A stretch of 64,000 nucleotides of DNA from Amphritea japonica ATCC BAA-1530 (GTDB lineage Bacteria; Pseudomonadota; Gammaproteobacteria; Pseudomonadales; Balneatricaceae). The DNA is taken from the NCBI RefSeq assembly GCF_016592435.1, contig NZ_AP014545.1:3604693-3668692 (forward strand). The letters run 5' to 3'. Shown here one piece after another: positions 1 through 10,595 of the stretch. The notes beneath the pieces were generated by a model. That model worked only from the letters and a program-made list of their open reading frames with translations. It did not search any database and was not told the origin of the DNA. A program made the position numbers and the translations under genes. The number at the start of each line of letters is the position of its first letter. Position 1 is the first letter of the stretch.

Positions 1-108
1 GACTGGCTGGCTACCATTCTGCCTCCTGAGGCACTGCGAATATTTAAGCCGGATATTTTACAGGGAGATGGGAATAATTTCAGCGGAGATTATGCATTCT
101 TTAGATAA
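1..108 (+). CDS. C-terminal fragment of an unidentified protein
   Basis: Frame 1 is open from the first base of the window to a TAA at 106-108 and gives 35 residues ending in GDYAFFR. The gene would begin to the left of the window. Composition is protein-like (aromatic, proline and charged residues, no low complexity). It would be convergent with moaA, and about 110 bp separates the two stop codons. I do not recognise the family from so short a tail; it could also be chance, since 35 codons open is not rare. Confidence 0.4.
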   Translation, partial: DWLATILPPEALRIFKPDILQGDGNNFSGDYAFFR

Positions 109-219
109 AATGACCTGAAGCTGCCGAATCCCTTCAGCCTGCCCTCTATAGATAATAAAAAGAGCAGCATTCAAAAAGCTCGCATTCGAAGCAAGATCCG
201 GGATCTCATGTCCTCTGTA

Positions 220-1233
220 TTAACCGCCGGTCATATTCATAAACCGCACAAGCTGAGGCGCCTCATCGCTCAGATCAAAGTGATGCTCTTCTGGCTTCAG
301 ATCCATCGCGCTAATAAGGTGCCGCTTAAGCACCTCAGAATCACCGGGAAAATCCCGTAAGATCTGACGCAGGTCCATCGAGTGCTCATTGCCCAGACAA
401 AGCAATAAACGCCCTTCAACAGTCATTCTGACCCGATTGCACTCACTGCAGAAGTTATGACTATGAGGGGAGATAAAACCAACCCGGCTACGGCTATCTG
501 TCATCCGATAGTAACGGGAAGGCCCTCCCGTTTTAGCATCCGAATCCAGCAACGGATATACAGGATTAATCTGTTCTTTCAATTCATCGCTGGAGCAATA
601 CACCTCAGCCCGATCATGCTCAGTAATAACCCCCAGGGGCATCTCTTCAATAAACGTAATATCGACCTCTTTTTCACGAGCAAAAGCGATCAGATCAAGC
701 ACCTCAGTGTCGTTTCGGCCTTTCAGCACAACAGCATTCAGCTTAATACCCTTAAAGCCCGCCGCAATCGCTGCATCAATACCTTCCAGTACCTGTGACA
801 AACGCCCTGTTCGAGTCAGGCGCTTAAACTTATCTTCCTGCAAGCTATCGAGACTAATATTTAACCGATCAACACCCAGGCGCTTGAGTTCGGCAGCCAT
901 CCTCGGGAGTTGTGAGCCATTCGTCGTAATCAATAGCTCCGCTGGCAGCTGCCCCAACTGTTCCACCAGCGTTAAAATACCCTTCCTTACTAACGGCTCA
1001 CCACCGGTAAGACGGATTTTATTCACACCTAATTCAACAAAGGCTTTGGCTACGTTATATATCTCTTCCAACGATAATACTTCACTACGCGGCAGAAACT
1101 GCATCTCTTCAGCCATGCAATAAACACAGCGAAAATCACAACGGTCAGTAACGGACAAGCGCACATACTCAACCCGCCGACCAAATCGGTCAACTAGTGA
1201 ACTTTCTACGCTATTACTCTGATTTGTTTTCAT
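220..1233 (-). CDS. moaA: GTP 3',8-cyclase MoaA (molybdenum cofactor biosynthesis)
   Basis: Radical-SAM enzyme that, with MoaC, converts GTP to cyclic pyranopterin monophosphate in the first step of molybdopterin synthesis in the cytosol. The 337-residue product has the N-terminal radical-SAM cluster ligands C32, C36 and C39 (CxxxCxxC), a GGEP SAM-binding motif near residue 77, and the second C-terminal cluster in [11 protein letters not shown] with a third cysteine in LLCLG. It ends in the Gly-Gly dipeptide that MoaA needs for activity. Length is normal for the family. No moaB, moaC, moaD or moaE is adjacent, so it stands alone here, divergent from the SirB-like gene. ATG start at 1233. Confidence 0.97.
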   Translation of the reverse strand: MKTNQSNSVESSLVDRFGRRVEYVRLSVTDRCDFRCVYCMAEEMQFLPRSEVLSLEEIYNVAKAFVELGVNKIRLTGGEPLVRKGILTLVEQLGQLPAELLITTNGSQLPRMAAELKRLGVDRLNISLDSLQEDKFKRLTRTGRLSQVLEGIDAAIAAGFKGIKLNAVVLKGRNDTEVLDLIAFAREKEVDITFIEEMPLGVITEHDRAEVYCSSDELKEQINPVYPLLDSDAKTGGPSRYYRMTDSRSRVGFISPHSHNFCSECNRVRMTVEGRLLLCLGNEHSMDLRQILRDFPGDSEVLKRHLISAMDLKPEEHHFDLSDEAPQLVRFMNMTGG

Positions 1234-1323
1234 ATCAGGGCTAGTATCTCACGATCTTATAGGCAAAAATATACCCGACTATTTTAATCAGTTATTAACT
1301 CTATTTTAAGCGAGCTCACACGC

Positions 1324-1704
1324 ATGTATTTAGCCCTAAAACATACACATATCACTTTTGCAGTTTTAAGCATTCTATTTTTCACGCTTAGGGGATTCTG
1401 GATGCTCTCTTCATCGGAGAAACTGCAACAGCGCTGGGTCAGGATTGCTCCCCATATTATCGACACACTGCTTCTAGCCAGTGCTATCGCACTTGCTTTC
1501 ACCATTAACCAATACCCCTTTAGTGAAAGCTGGCTAACGGCAAAGCTGATAGCGTTAATTGCGTATATTGTTTTAGGCACCATCGCCCTGAAGAGAGGAA
1601 AAACCAGAAACATTCGCACTCTGGCTTTTATTATGGCACTGCTCTGTGTTGGTTATATTGTCTGGGTCGCGCTGAGTCACAACCCCCAGCCCTGGTTACT
1701 CTGA
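1324..1704 (+). CDS. SirB2-family integral membrane protein
   Basis: A 126-residue, very hydrophobic protein with four predicted membrane helices (about residues 5-25, 45-62, 70-88 and 100-118) and the SirB-type N-terminal pattern, in which LKHTHITFAVLS is followed by FTLRGFWM. The family is named after Salmonella SirB2, once linked to invasion gene expression; its biochemical role is not settled. Full length for the family. It is divergent from moaA and convergent with the RmlD-like gene, with only 8 bp between the stops. I see no strong Shine-Dalgarno ahead of the ATG at 1324. Confidence 0.85.
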   Translation: MYLALKHTHITFAVLSILFFTLRGFWMLSSSEKLQQRWVRIAPHIIDTLLLASAIALAFTINQYPFSESWLTAKLIALIAYIVLGTIALKRGKTRNIRTLAFIMALLCVGYIVWVALSHNPQPWLL

Positions 1705-1712
1705 CAGTAAAC

Positions 1713-2639
1713 CTAGGCCTTACTCAGCTCTTCGTTCTGGTAATAATCACGTATCATCGCGACGAGCTGACTTCGCCAGGGAAGCTGATGGATACCAAAA
1801 TCATTTAGCAGCTTATTACAAACCAGTACTGATGAGGCCGGACGTTCGGCATCGCTACCCAGCTGTGAAGAGCTAATCGGCACTAACTTCTCCGCTTTTA
1901 GCTTTTCATACTGCCCAGCCGCAGCCAGCACCGCTTCGGTAAAACCGTAACGCGTTGTAATTTCAGCACAACAGTAATGGTAAGTCCCCCAGTTTTCCGC
2001 GCCATTATGAAGCTGTTTTAAAATGGCTACGATAACCCGGGCAATATCACTGGCAGAGGTTGGACACCCCCTACGATCATCCGCTGCAAAGATCTCTTCC
2101 TGTCCTTTTGCCTGCAACAGGGCCCGGCGCATAAAGTTGTCACCAATAGTACTGAAGACCCAGCTAACTCTGAGAATCACGTGCTGCGGTAACGCCCCCC
2201 GTAATAACTCCTCTCCCTGCCACTTACTCTCTCCATACAACCCCAGCGGACTGGCCTGGTCAGCTTCGGTGTATCCACTTTCATAGTGGCCATCGAACAC
2301 ATAATCAGAAGAAAGATGAAGTAGCGGGATAGCCAAGTCGCCACAGGCGTTTGCTAAGTTTTCAACGGCATCTCGGTTCAGCGCGAGACAGCGATCTGAC
2401 TCAACCTCAACCTGATCAACCGCATTAAAACCGGTGGTATTGATAACATAATCTGGCAGGTGCCTATCCAATTGTTGCTGAACCTGATCCCGGCTACTGA
2501 TATCCAGCTCAGCATCGGTAAGCGCCACGACAGAAAAGAACGGCTCATCCTGAGCTATCTGATTCAAATAATAGCCAATCTGACCATCAGCGCCGGTAAT
2601 TAATATCTTTGCCGGGGTGGTCAAAAAATCCTGTGTCAT
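1713..2639 (-). CDS. RmlD-like dTDP-4-dehydrorhamnose reductase / NAD(P)-binding sugar-nucleotide reductase
   Basis: A 308-residue extended short-chain dehydrogenase. It has the nucleotide-binding glycine motif G16-x2-G19-x2-G22, an SDYVFDG segment typical of RmlD proteins near residues 111-117, and the catalytic Y135-x3-K139 in LYGESK. RmlD reduces dTDP-6-deoxy-L-lyxo-4-hexulose to dTDP-L-rhamnose. No rmlA, rmlB or rmlC lies beside it, so the exact substrate is uncertain and the gene may be a stand-alone paralogue. It sits alone between a SirB-like gene (convergent) and a TerB-like gene (divergent). Confidence 0.8.
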   Translation of the reverse strand: MTQDFLTTPAKILITGADGQIGYYLNQIAQDEPFFSVVALTDAELDISSRDQVQQQLDRHLPDYVINTTGFNAVDQVEVESDRCLALNRDAVENLANACGDLAIPLLHLSSDYVFDGHYESGYTEADQASPLGLYGESKWQGEELLRGALPQHVILRVSWVFSTIGDNFMRRALLQAKGQEEIFAADDRRGCPTSASDIARVIVAILKQLHNGAENWGTYHYCCAEITTRYGFTEAVLAAAGQYEKLKAEKLVPISSSQLGSDAERPASSVLVCNKLLNDFGIHQLPWRSQLVAMIRDYYQNEELSKA

Positions 2640-2846
2640 TAAGTTAAAGCTCCAACTATTTCGCTGCTAAATCAACGATACCATATCAAGCCGACAGCGA
2701 AACTAAAATGCACAACATATTGCTATAACAATGCCTTCTTTTGACTCTCCCGACAGGGTAAAGTCAGACATTGCAAAGATAGTAATACCTTCCAGTGAAC
2801 TCAGCGCCACAACCGATTGTCTACTTGCTGTAATGGGGAAGAAATC

Positions 2847-3302
2847 ATGATGACAAAACTAAAATCTTTTCTGGGTGCCTTTCTGCCCCCTGACAGCAAT
2901 CCAAACAATAACTCACAGGCACTGCTTTCTGTGGCATCAGCAGCCCTGATGATTGAAGTCCTTCTGTCGGATTATGAGCGCAAACCTGAAGAGCAAAAAA
3001 CACTTATCGCGATTATTAAAAAGAGTTTTTCACTCGACCAGGCAACAACTGAGGAACTACTCAATCAAGCAGAAAAAGCGCAGCAGGAAGCGACTGATTA
3101 TTTTCGCTTCACATCTCAAATTAACGATAGCTGCACCCCTCAGGAAAAGGTGACTCTGATTGAGAATCTTTGGCGGGTCGCCTATGCCGATGGTGAACTG
3201 CACCATTACGAGGAACATTTAATTCGGCGAATTGCTGATTTGACGCATGTCTCACACATGGATTTCATTGCCGCTAAATTAAGGGTTATGGACGCCCGCT
3301 AA
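2847..3302 (+). CDS. TerB-fold (tellurite resistance TerB / DjlA N-terminal-like) protein
   Basis: 151 residues if started at the ATG at 2847, which has a purine-rich GGGGAAG 7-8 bp upstream; an in-frame TTG at 2817 gives a weaker extension. The product is all-helical, with the acidic pattern of TerB domains: an AALMIEVLLSDYE segment near residues 32-45 and a later LWRVAYADGELHHYEEHLIRRIADL segment (the ADGELxxxE signature, possibly metal binding). Function is unknown for stand-alone members; the fold occurs in tellurite-resistance and DnaJ-like proteins. No other ter genes are nearby, so a tellurite role should not be assumed. It is convergent with the c-di-GMP gene. Confidence 0.8.
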   Translation: MMTKLKSFLGAFLPPDSNPNNNSQALLSVASAALMIEVLLSDYERKPEEQKTLIAIIKKSFSLDQATTEELLNQAEKAQQEATDYFRFTSQINDSCTPQEKVTLIENLWRVAYADGELHHYEEHLIRRIADLTHVSHMDFIAAKLRVMDAR

Positions 3303-3328
3303 GCAGCTTATCCGCCAGCTTCACGAAC

Positions 3329-6300
3329 TCAATAGCTTGACCCGAGGATTGTGGATATCTCTTTAGCCGTTACCGGCTTACTAAATAGATACCCCTGGCC
3401 TATATCGCATTGTAATCGTTGTAATAACTGTAATTGCGCATGTGATTCAATACCTTCGGCGATAATTTTGTAACCTAAGTTATGCCCCATTTTTATCATC
3501 GAGCCGACCAAAACCTGGGTTTTTTCGTCAGTTAAAATATCATCAATAAAGCTTTTATCGATCTTCAAAATATCCACATTCATATGTTTCAAAGATGAAA
3601 ATGATGAATAACCTGTGCCAAAATCATCAATTGCCACCGAAATACCTAGATCTTTTAACCGTTCAAATGCTGACAAATTTTGCGCATTAGTCTGTACGGT
3701 ACTCTCGGTCACCTCCAACTCTAGTTTATCGAAAGCAATACCTTTCGTTTCTAGCGTCTCAGTTATTAAGGAGACAAGACCTTTATCTAAGAAGTGGTCG
3801 GGGGAGATATTTACCGCCGTATGAATATCGGAGAAACCTTCGCTGTTCCATACAGCCATTTGATCGCACACCGTCTGCAATATCCATTCAGTAAGTGGCT
3901 TGATCAAACCTATCTGTTCAGCAATTTTAATAAAATCTATAGGGGATACGTGCCCTAGCTGCGGGTGATACCAACGCGACAACGCTTCAACGCCGATAAT
4001 TTCTCCCGAGGCGATATCAATCTGAGGCTGATAAACCAGCGTTATTTGCCGCTGTTCAACGGCTTCCCTCAGATGCTGTTCAACCTGGAACCGGTACTCC
4101 GCTTTTTCAGTAAATTCAGATTCATAAAAAGAATATCGGTTTTTACCAAGATCTTTCGCTTCATACAACGCGGTATCCGCCGCTTTTATTAACGTATTCA
4201 GGCTGTCTCCATCCGCCGGGTAGTGGGCAATGCCTATACTACAGGTAGGAACAAGCTTTCTGCCTGCCAGCATGATCGGCTGCGATATAAAGCTTAAACA
4301 ACGCTCCGCGATCTTGACCGAATGATAACTTTCATCGACATCATGAATAATAATGCAGAATTCATCACCTCCAAGACGCGCGATAAAGTCAGCTTCCCGA
4401 CACGCTTCTTTAAGTCGCTCAGCGACCTCCTTAAGCAACAGATCTCCCGTATCATGGCCCAGACTGTCATTTACATTTTTAAAATCATCCAGATCCAAAT
4501 AAAGCAGACTAAACTGGTTCTGGTTGCGCTCAGACAGCTTTAGCAGCTCTTCCAGCGTTAAATAGAAATAACCTCTACTCGACAACCCGGTCACCGTATC
4601 TTTATAGGCTAGTTCCCGCATGCGTCTGTGGTTATGCTCTCTCTCCATAATAATGCCCGCCAGCCTTGCTGCGGAGGTAAGGGCTTCAGACTCTTCATCA
4701 TTAGGTAATGCCGGGTGATTATAGTACATGCCAAAAGCACCTAAGACAGTGCCGGTAGAGTTGATGATAGGCTCAGACCAGCAACAACGCATACCATGAG
4801 GTAACGCAAACGCTTTGAGGTCCGCCCATTTGGGGTCAGTGCTAATATTTTCTACAATAACCCGTTGCCCGGTGTAAGTAGACGCCCCACAAGAGCCAAC
4901 TTCGGGACCATTTTTTAGCCCATTTACCGCGTCGCAATAAGCTTTCGGCAAACTGGGAGCCCCGCCGTGAAGCAACGTATCACCTTCAAGCTCAAGCATT
5001 GAACAGCGCAACCCAGGATGCCGGCTTTCATAAAGGTGCGCTATCTCATCATAAATTTCCGAGGCTGGATTACCTTTAGCGATCATCTCAAGAACATTAG
5101 TCGTACGTTGATCAAAGATTTCTGATCGTTTTTTATCTGAAATATCAACGTGAGTTCCAATTAGGCGAGTCGCTTCTCCTGTGGATTTAGAAAGTATCTT
5201 AAATGCGCGGGAGCGTATAAAGACATAGCCACCACTCTTATGCCGCATACGCATTTCAACTTCGAACTCTTCTTCCTCTCCAGACAAGTAGTTCTGCACT
5301 TTTTGCAAGACATTCTCTTTATCGTCGGAGTGAACCATCGAAGCCCAGGTTTCAAGAGAAGGCTCTAACTCATCTGCGGAATATCCGAGCATACTTTTCC
5401 AGCGTGGCGAGTAATATACCCGATCAGTCCTCAGGTCCCAGTCCCACAGACCATCGTTGGCACTGCGCATCGCAACAGCAAATCGCTGTTCGTTTCTGTA
5501 CAGTTCTGCGGTACGTTCTTTAACGGTTGTTTCCAACTGCGCATTCAGTACGGACAAGTCCTGTTTTGCTTCACTAATATTAAGCTCAAACTGCTTACGC
5601 TCATCAATATCGCGTATCGCACCCACAACCCTTAGCGGGTTGCCATTACTATCACGCTCAACTATATCACCGCGATCAAGGACCCAAAAAACATCACCGT
5701 TGGCACGACGCATACGATGCTCATGGTTATAATTTTCCCCACCGGTTTTATCCGACAGCATCAGATTCAGTGCGTCAGATACTGCATCACGATCTTCTTC
5801 ATGCAACAAGGCAATAAAGTCTTCAACTGGATGCTGTAAACTCTCATCATCAAGCCCGAGAATTTCACACCAACGCTTATTATGAGTCACAGTGTTATTC
5901 TGGAGATCCCAGTCCCAGATCCCCTCACCGGCAATATTCATCGCGTAAGCGTATCGGTTTTCCCGCTCTTCCAGCTTCTGATAGGCCAGTTTCAGTTCGG
6001 TAATATCATTGGCAATAACTAAGATTCTGGGCTCCCCTGAGGGGCCAACGAAAGGTTTTTTTACTGAAAGGTAATGTTTAGTTTCACCGGTTTCGTGATC
6101 GGTTGATGATTCCTCAATCTGTTGAACCTTACCTGACCGAATAACCTCACGAACACTCTCAAGATAGAAATCAACTTGTTTCTGGTTAGGATTGAAATAC
6201 CCGTCATCATGACCGATCAACTCACTGGGCGTAGTACCATATAGATTAGCCAACGCTCTGTTGCCCAGCAAGAATCGACCATCCCAATCTTTAATCAGGA

Positions 6301-6511
6301 TGATATCCGGCGACTCTTCAATTACCAGCTTTGATAAGCTTACTTCCTGATAGAAGGTTTCCCACTGTTTCAAAGCAAGCTCTGCGCTCTCTGCAGCAGG
6401 CCCCATAGCCATACAGTGATTACAGCAAACCTGATGAGAGCCCTCCCCCATGGCTTGTACTTGAGACTTAGCCTCCTGACAGAACGGACAAGCTAAATTG
6501 TGATGGGCCAT
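3329..6511 (-). CDS. Multi-sensor c-di-GMP protein: zinc ribbon, three PAS, GAF, GGDEF, EAL
   Basis: A 1060-residue protein from the ATG at 6511 (a TTG six codons upstream is possible). In order: an N-terminal cysteine knuckle (C8, C11, C30, C33) resembling Lar-type zinc ribbons; three PAS/PAC modules (about 54-175, 185-310 and 340-460), the last two each with a GxWDWDL motif; a short coiled linker; a GAF domain (about 470-620); GGDEF (about 630-795) with intact GGDEF at 714-718 and a product-inhibition I-site RxxD at 705-708; and EAL (about 805-1055) with EAL at 842-844, DDFGTGYSS and EGIES intact. Both the cyclase and the phosphodiesterase look catalytically competent. There is no membrane segment or signal peptide, so it is a cytosolic sensor. 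The ligands are unknown. It is a single-gene unit. Confidence 0.93.
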   Translation of the reverse strand: MAHHNLACPFCQEAKSQVQAMGEGSHQVCCNHCMAMGPAAESAELALKQWETFYQEVSLSKLVIEESPDIILIKDWDGRFLLGNRALANLYGTTPSELIGHDDGYFNPNQKQVDFYLESVREVIRSGKVQQIEESSTDHETGETKHYLSVKKPFVGPSGEPRILVIANDITELKLAYQKLEERENRYAYAMNIAGEGIWDWDLQNNTVTHNKRWCEILGLDDESLQHPVEDFIALLHEEDRDAVSDALNLMLSDKTGGENYNHEHRMRRANGDVFWVLDRGDIVERDSNGNPLRVVGAIRDIDERKQFELNISEAKQDLSVLNAQLETTVKERTAELYRNEQRFAVAMRSANDGLWDWDLRTDRVYYSPRWKSMLGYSADELEPSLETWASMVHSDDKENVLQKVQNYLSGEEEEFEVEMRMRHKSGGYVFIRSRAFKILSKSTGEATRLIGTHVDISDKKRSEIFDQRTTNVLEMIAKGNPASEIYDEIAHLYESRHPGLRCSMLELEGDTLLHGGAPSLPKAYCDAVNGLKNGPEVGSCGASTYTGQRVIVENISTDPKWADLKAFALPHGMRCCWSEPIINSTGTVLGAFGMYYNHPALPNDEESEALTSAARLAGIIMEREHNHRRMRELAYKDTVTGLSSRGYFYLTLEELLKLSERNQNQFSLLYLDLDDFKNVNDSLGHDTGDLLLKEVAERLKEACREADFIARLGGDEFCIIIHDVDESYHSVKIAERCLSFISQPIMLAGRKLVPTCSIGIAHYPADGDSLNTLIKAADTALYEAKDLGKNRYSFYESEFTEKAEYRFQVEQHLREAVEQRQITLVYQPQIDIASGEIIGVEALSRWYHPQLGHVSPIDFIKIAEQIGLIKPLTEWILQTVCDQMAVWNSEGFSDIHTAVNISPDHFLDKGLVSLITETLETKGIAFDKLELEVTESTVQTNAQNLSAFERLKDLGISVAIDDFGTGYSSFSSLKHMNVDILKIDKSFIDDILTDEKTQVLVGSMIKMGHNLGYKIIAEGIESHAQLQLLQRLQCDIGQGYLFSKPVTAKEISTILGSSY

Positions 6512-6529
6512 AGAATCTATTAACTCCAA

Positions 6530-6961
6530 CGATATTAAGGATCGCTTGTTTGAATCAACCTAACTGCTCTGTCCATGATAGTTAGCATTCACATACCCGA
6601 AAATCCCTTATGATTCTCTCACTTTATGTAATGATAAATACGCCATTATACTTAGATGTATACGTTATAATGCCCGGTTGTTTTTTGAGCAATGCCTAAA
6701 TAAAGACTCAACGACTTTAAATCAAATGCTGTTATATTTTTCATAATACATTATATGCAATATAGATTACTGCGGAAGCTTGCCTTGTAGAAACTAACAC
6801 TACCCATATTGACCACTCGTGCTGACTAGCAAAGAACAGAGTAACGCTTGGCGCCCCTTACCACTGCATCACACTAAACGCTTACCCTGATGAACTCATG
6901 AACCAACCTAAGACGGCCATTTATTTATTTTATATCACTGACAACACCTAACACCTAAAAC
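6530..6961. other. AT-rich intergenic region between the c-di-GMP gene and ssb
   Basis: Over 400 bp with no plausible gene on either strand. It must hold the promoter of the minus-strand c-di-GMP gene on its left side, but I could not choose one hexamer pair with confidence. No tRNA, repeat array or insertion-element end is visible. Confidence 0.5.
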
Positions 6962-6988
6962 AAAAAAAGCCCCTATTATCAGGGGCTT
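6962..6988 (-). terminator. Intrinsic terminator of ssb
   Basis: On the minus strand an 8-bp stem AAGCCCCT/AGGGGCTT with a 6-nt loop is followed by a run of seven T, 35 bp after the ssb stop codon. Confidence 0.88.
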
Positions 6989-7023
6989 ATATGTATTTTT
7001 ACATATCCAATCTAAGGTGTGCC

Positions 7024-7566
7024 TCAGAACGGGATATCATCATCAAAGTCATCAAGACCAGGGGCAGGCTGCGGCGCAGTGTTCTGCTGTGGTTTCTGAT
7101 ATGACTGCTGTGGTTGCTGTTGTTGTGGCTTTTGATAATTCTGCTGCGGGGCCTGCTGCTGAGGCGCTTGCTGCGGGGCTTGCTGATAACCACCGGCCTG
7201 AGGCTGCTGATATCCACCGCCCCCTTCACCGCGACTGTCCAGCATCTGCATCTCACTGGCAACAATCTCTGTAGTATAGCGATCCTGCCCTTGCTGATCC
7301 TGCCATTTCCGAGTCCGCAAAGACCCTTCCAGATAAACTTTAGACCCCTTGCGCAGGTATTCGCCTGCAATCTCAGCCAAGCGGTTAAAAAACACCACCC
7401 GGTGCCACTCAGTACGTTCCTGCTGCTGACCGGTTTGCTTATCCTTCCATGACTCCGAGGTCGCGACTGTGATATTAGTCACCGCATTACCACTAGGCAT
7501 ATATTTAGTTTCAGGGTCGTTGCCCAGATTACCAATCAGGATGACTTTGTTAACACCGCGTGCCAT
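7024..7566 (-). CDS. ssb: Single-stranded DNA-binding protein
   Basis: Protects single-stranded DNA and recruits repair and replication proteins. The ATG at 7566 gives 180 residues beginning [15 protein letters not shown], with a GGAGAGA Shine-Dalgarno just ahead; a TTG four codons upstream is rejected because it overlaps that site. The OB fold spans about residues 1-110. It is followed by a glutamine/proline-rich disordered linker of about 55 residues containing repeated QAPQQ and YQKPQQ units, and by the acidic tip DDFDDDIPF that docks partner proteins. It is divergent from uvrA, the classical ssb-uvrA arrangement. The low-complexity linker is encoded by repetitive DNA that could vary in length by slippage. 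Confidence 0.98.
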   Translation of the reverse strand: MARGVNKVILIGNLGNDPETKYMPSGNAVTNITVATSESWKDKQTGQQQERTEWHRVVFFNRLAEIAGEYLRKGSKVYLEGSLRTRKWQDQQGQDRYTTEIVASEMQMLDSRGEGGGGYQQPQAGGYQQAPQQAPQQQAPQQNYQKPQQQQPQQSYQKPQQNTAPQPAPGLDDFDDDIPF

Positions 7567-7711
7567 TGATCTCTCCAATTTTCTTTAACTAGTTGCAACC
7601 GTTGCTGCACAATTATTACAGCTAATGCATTGGGCTAAAGCATATCATAAATATTACTGCTATCAGCGTAAAATATCTTCAGATCAGGTGTTGGCGGCGC
7701 GCATAACTCTT

Positions 7712-7717
7712 TATACT
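7712..7717 (+). promoter_or_regulatory. Possible uvrA -10 element
   Basis: TATACT lies 30 bp ahead of the uvrA start, with a TTGGCG-like -35 only 15 bp upstream (short spacing). It would give a leader of roughly 25 nt. Tentative. No canonical LexA box (CTG-N10-CAG) is seen in the ssb-uvrA gap. Confidence 0.35.
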
Positions 7718-7747
7718 TGACCCCTTTACTTCACACACGGAAACAGC

Positions 7748-10579
7748 ATGGACAAGATACTGGTTCGGGGCGCTAGAACCCACAACCTCAAGAATATCGA
7801 CCTGGATATCCCACGGGATAAACTCGTTGTTATCACAGGCTTGTCCGGCTCAGGCAAATCTTCGCTGGCATTTGACACGCTCTATGCTGAAGGTCAACGA
7901 CGCTATGTAGAATCTCTCTCGACCTATGCCCGTCAGTTTCTGTCGATGATGGAAAAGCCCGATGTCGATCATATTGAAGGTCTGTCACCGGCAATATCTA
8001 TTGAGCAAAAATCCACATCACACAACCCTCGCTCTACCGTCGGTACAATTACTGAAATATATGACTACCTCCGCTTGCTGTTTGCCCGGGCGGGAGAACC
8101 TCGCTGCCCGGATCATGACCTTCCATTGGCTGCACAAACTATCAGCCAGATGGTTGATCAGGTTATAGCGCTACCTGAAGGCACGAAGCTGATGTTACTG
8201 GCGCCTGTTATTCAGGGCCGTAAAGGTGAGCATTTACATACTATCAACGAATTACAGGCACAAGGCTTCGTCCGCGCTCGCGTGAACGGGATCGTCTGCG
8301 ACATCGATAGCATTCCAGAACTGGATAAGAACAAAAAACATAATATTGAAGCGGTGGTTGACCGATTCAAAGTACGCGACGACCTACAGATTCGCCTAGC
8401 GGAATCTTTTGAAACCGCCCTGAACATGACTGATGGTATTGCCACTATCAGCTATATGGATGGCGATGGTGAGGAACTGGTTTTTTCAGCCCGTTTTGCC
8501 TGCCCCAAATGCGGCCATAGCATTCAGGAACTGGAACCCCGGATGTTCTCGTTTAACAACCCTCATGGAGCTTGCTCATCCTGTGACGGATTGGGTGTAA
8601 AGCAGTTCTTTGACCCAAACAAAGTAGTCAGTGACGCTAGCCTGACCCTGTCTGAAGGCGCAATTCGTGGCTGGGACCGCCGGGCACTTTATTATTTTCA
8701 GCAGCTGAAAGCCGTATCTGAACATTATGGCTTTAACATCGACACCCCTTTCAAAGATCTGAACGAAAAACAACAGAAAGTGATTCTGGAAGGCAGCGGT
8801 ACAGAGGATATTGCTTTTCGTTACCTTAATGATCGCGGTGATGTCATCAGCAAATCTCACCCCTTTGAAGGCGTACTGAACAACCTGTCACGACGCTATC
8901 GGGAAACCGAATCCGATATGGTTCGTGAGGATTTATCAAAATATATCAACATGCAGGAATGCCCTGGCTGCGACGGTAGCCGTCTGCGACGAGATGCACG
9001 CCATGTGTATATTGATGAGCAGACCCTGCCTGAGATAGTCAAACTCTCCATCGGAGATAGCTGTGACTACTTTGATAATCTGAAACTGACCGGCAAACAG
9101 GGTGAGATTGCCGATAAGATTCTTAAGGAGATCCGCCTGCGACTGGAGTTTCTCGTCAATGTCGGCCTGGACTACCTGTCACTAGAGCGCAGCGCCGATA
9201 CGCTATCCGGTGGTGAGGCACAGCGCATTCGTTTAGCCAGTCAGATCGGTGCTGGTCTGGTAGGCGTTATGTATATCCTTGATGAGCCGTCTATCGGCCT
9301 GCATCAACGAGACAATGATCGCCTGCTTAAAACCCTGATCCATCTGCGTGACCTGGGCAACACCGTCATCGTCGTCGAGCATGACGAAGATGCGATCCGC
9401 CTGGCCGACTATGTTATCGATGTAGGCCCCGGGGCCGGCGTTCACGGAGGCGAGATTATCGCTCAGGGCACCCCGGCAGAACTAATGCAGTCAAAAGACT
9501 CCATTACAGCCGATTACCTGTCAGGCCGTCGCCAGATTGCAGTTCCTGGCGAACGCCATCAGCAAGATGGGCGCTGGCTGCAGCTACATGGCGCGTCAGG
9601 GAACAACCTCAATGATGTAGATCTGGACATACCTCTGGGCCTCCTTACCTGTGTAACCGGCGTATCCGGTTCGGGCAAGTCAACACTGATCAACAGTACC
9701 CTGTATCCAATTGCGGCCACCGAATTAAACAACGCCACTACCCTCACGGCAGCGCCTTACAGAGAACTAAAAGGGATGGAGCAGTTAGATAAGGTGATCG
9801 ATATCGATCAGAGTCCTATCGGCCGCACCCCAAGATCCAATCCCGCGACCTATACAGGCATCTTTACGCCAATCAGGGAACTCTTCGCCGGCACACAAGA
9901 AGCCCGCTCAAGGGGTTATAAGCCAGGGCGTTTCAGCTTTAACGTCAAAGGTGGACGTTGCGAAGCGTGCCAGGGCGACGGTGTGATCAAGGTCGAGATG
10001 CACTTCCTGCCAGATATCTACGTTCCTTGCGATGTATGTAAAGGCAAGCGGTATAACCGAGAGACACTCGAAGTTAAATACAAAGGTAAGAGTATTCACG
10101 ACGTACTGGCGATGACCGTTGAAGATGGCCGCGAGTTCTTTGAAGCTATCCCTGCGCTTTCTCGTCGCCTGCAAACACTGATCGATGTAGGCCTATCCTA
10201 TATTCGCCTGGGGCAGGCCGCTACCACACTGTCCGGTGGTGAAGCGCAACGAGTGAAACTCGCCAAAGAGCTGAGTAAACGAGATACCGGTAAAACCCTC
10301 TACATTCTCGATGAACCTACCACCGGCCTGCACTTCTACGATATTCAACAACTGCTGAATGTACTCTACCGCCTGCGCGATCATGGCAACACTATCGTCG
10401 TCATCGAGCATAACCTAGACGTAATCAAAACTGCCGACTGGATCATCGATCTGGGGCCTGAGGGCGGCGTAAGGGGCGGTGAGATTATCGCCACAGGCAC
10501 CCCGGAAACTGTTGCAGAGATTAAGGGCTCTTACACCGGAGAGTTTTTGAAACCGATGTTAGAAAAAGCGACGAACTAG
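7748..10579 (+). CDS. uvrA: UvrABC excinuclease subunit A
   Basis: DNA-damage recognition ATPase of nucleotide excision repair; works as a dimer and loads UvrB. The 943 residues match the family length. There are two ABC modules: Walker A GLSGSGKS at 31-38 with signature [12 protein letters not shown] near 488, and GVSGSGKS near 640 with [12 protein letters not shown] near 828. Both zinc modules are present (CPKC with CSSC in the first half, CEAC with CDVC in the second), as is the DEPSIGLH / DEPTTGLH pair of Walker B motifs. It is divergent from ssb and followed by an intrinsic terminator. Confidence 0.99.
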   Translation: MDKILVRGARTHNLKNIDLDIPRDKLVVITGLSGSGKSSLAFDTLYAEGQRRYVESLSTYARQFLSMMEKPDVDHIEGLSPAISIEQKSTSHNPRSTVGTITEIYDYLRLLFARAGEPRCPDHDLPLAAQTISQMVDQVIALPEGTKLMLLAPVIQGRKGEHLHTINELQAQGFVRARVNGIVCDIDSIPELDKNKKHNIEAVVDRFKVRDDLQIRLAESFETALNMTDGIATISYMDGDGEELVFSARFACPKCGHSIQELEPRMFSFNNPHGACSSCDGLGVKQFFDPNKVVSDASLTLSEGAIRGWDRRALYYFQQLKAVSEHYGFNIDTPFKDLNEKQQKVILEGSGTEDIAFRYLNDRGDVISKSHPFEGVLNNLSRRYRETESDMVREDLSKYINMQECPGCDGSRLRRDARHVYIDEQTLPEIVKLSIGDSCDYFDNLKLTGKQGEIADKILKEIRLRLEFLVNVGLDYLSLERSADTLSGGEAQRIRLASQIGAGLVGVMYILDEPSIGLHQRDNDRLLKTLIHLRDLGNTVIVVEHDEDAIRLADYVIDVGPGAGVHGGEIIAQGTPAELMQSKDSITADYLSGRRQIAVPGERHQQDGRWLQLHGASGNNLNDVDLDIPLGLLTCVTGVSGSGKSTLINSTLYPIAATELNNATTLTAAPYRELKGMEQLDKVIDIDQSPIGRTPRSNPATYTGIFTPIRELFAGTQEARSRGYKPGRFSFNVKGGRCEACQGDGVIKVEMHFLPDIYVPCDVCKGKRYNRETLEVKYKGKSIHDVLAMTVEDGREFFEAIPALSRRLQTLIDVGLSYIRLGQAATTLSGGEAQRVKLAKELSKRDTGKTLYILDEPTTGLHFYDIQQLLNVLYRLRDHGNTIVVIEHNLDVIKTADWIIDLGPEGGVRGGEIIATGTPETVAEIKGSYTGEFLKPMLEKATN

Positions 10580-10595
10580 CTAACAAGCTCTCTAT

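Noticed and set aside
7609..7625. LexA-like CTG...CAG dyad between ssb and uvrA
   Set aside because: The spacing is 11 bp, not the 10 bp of a functional gammaproteobacterial SOS box; no other candidate was found.
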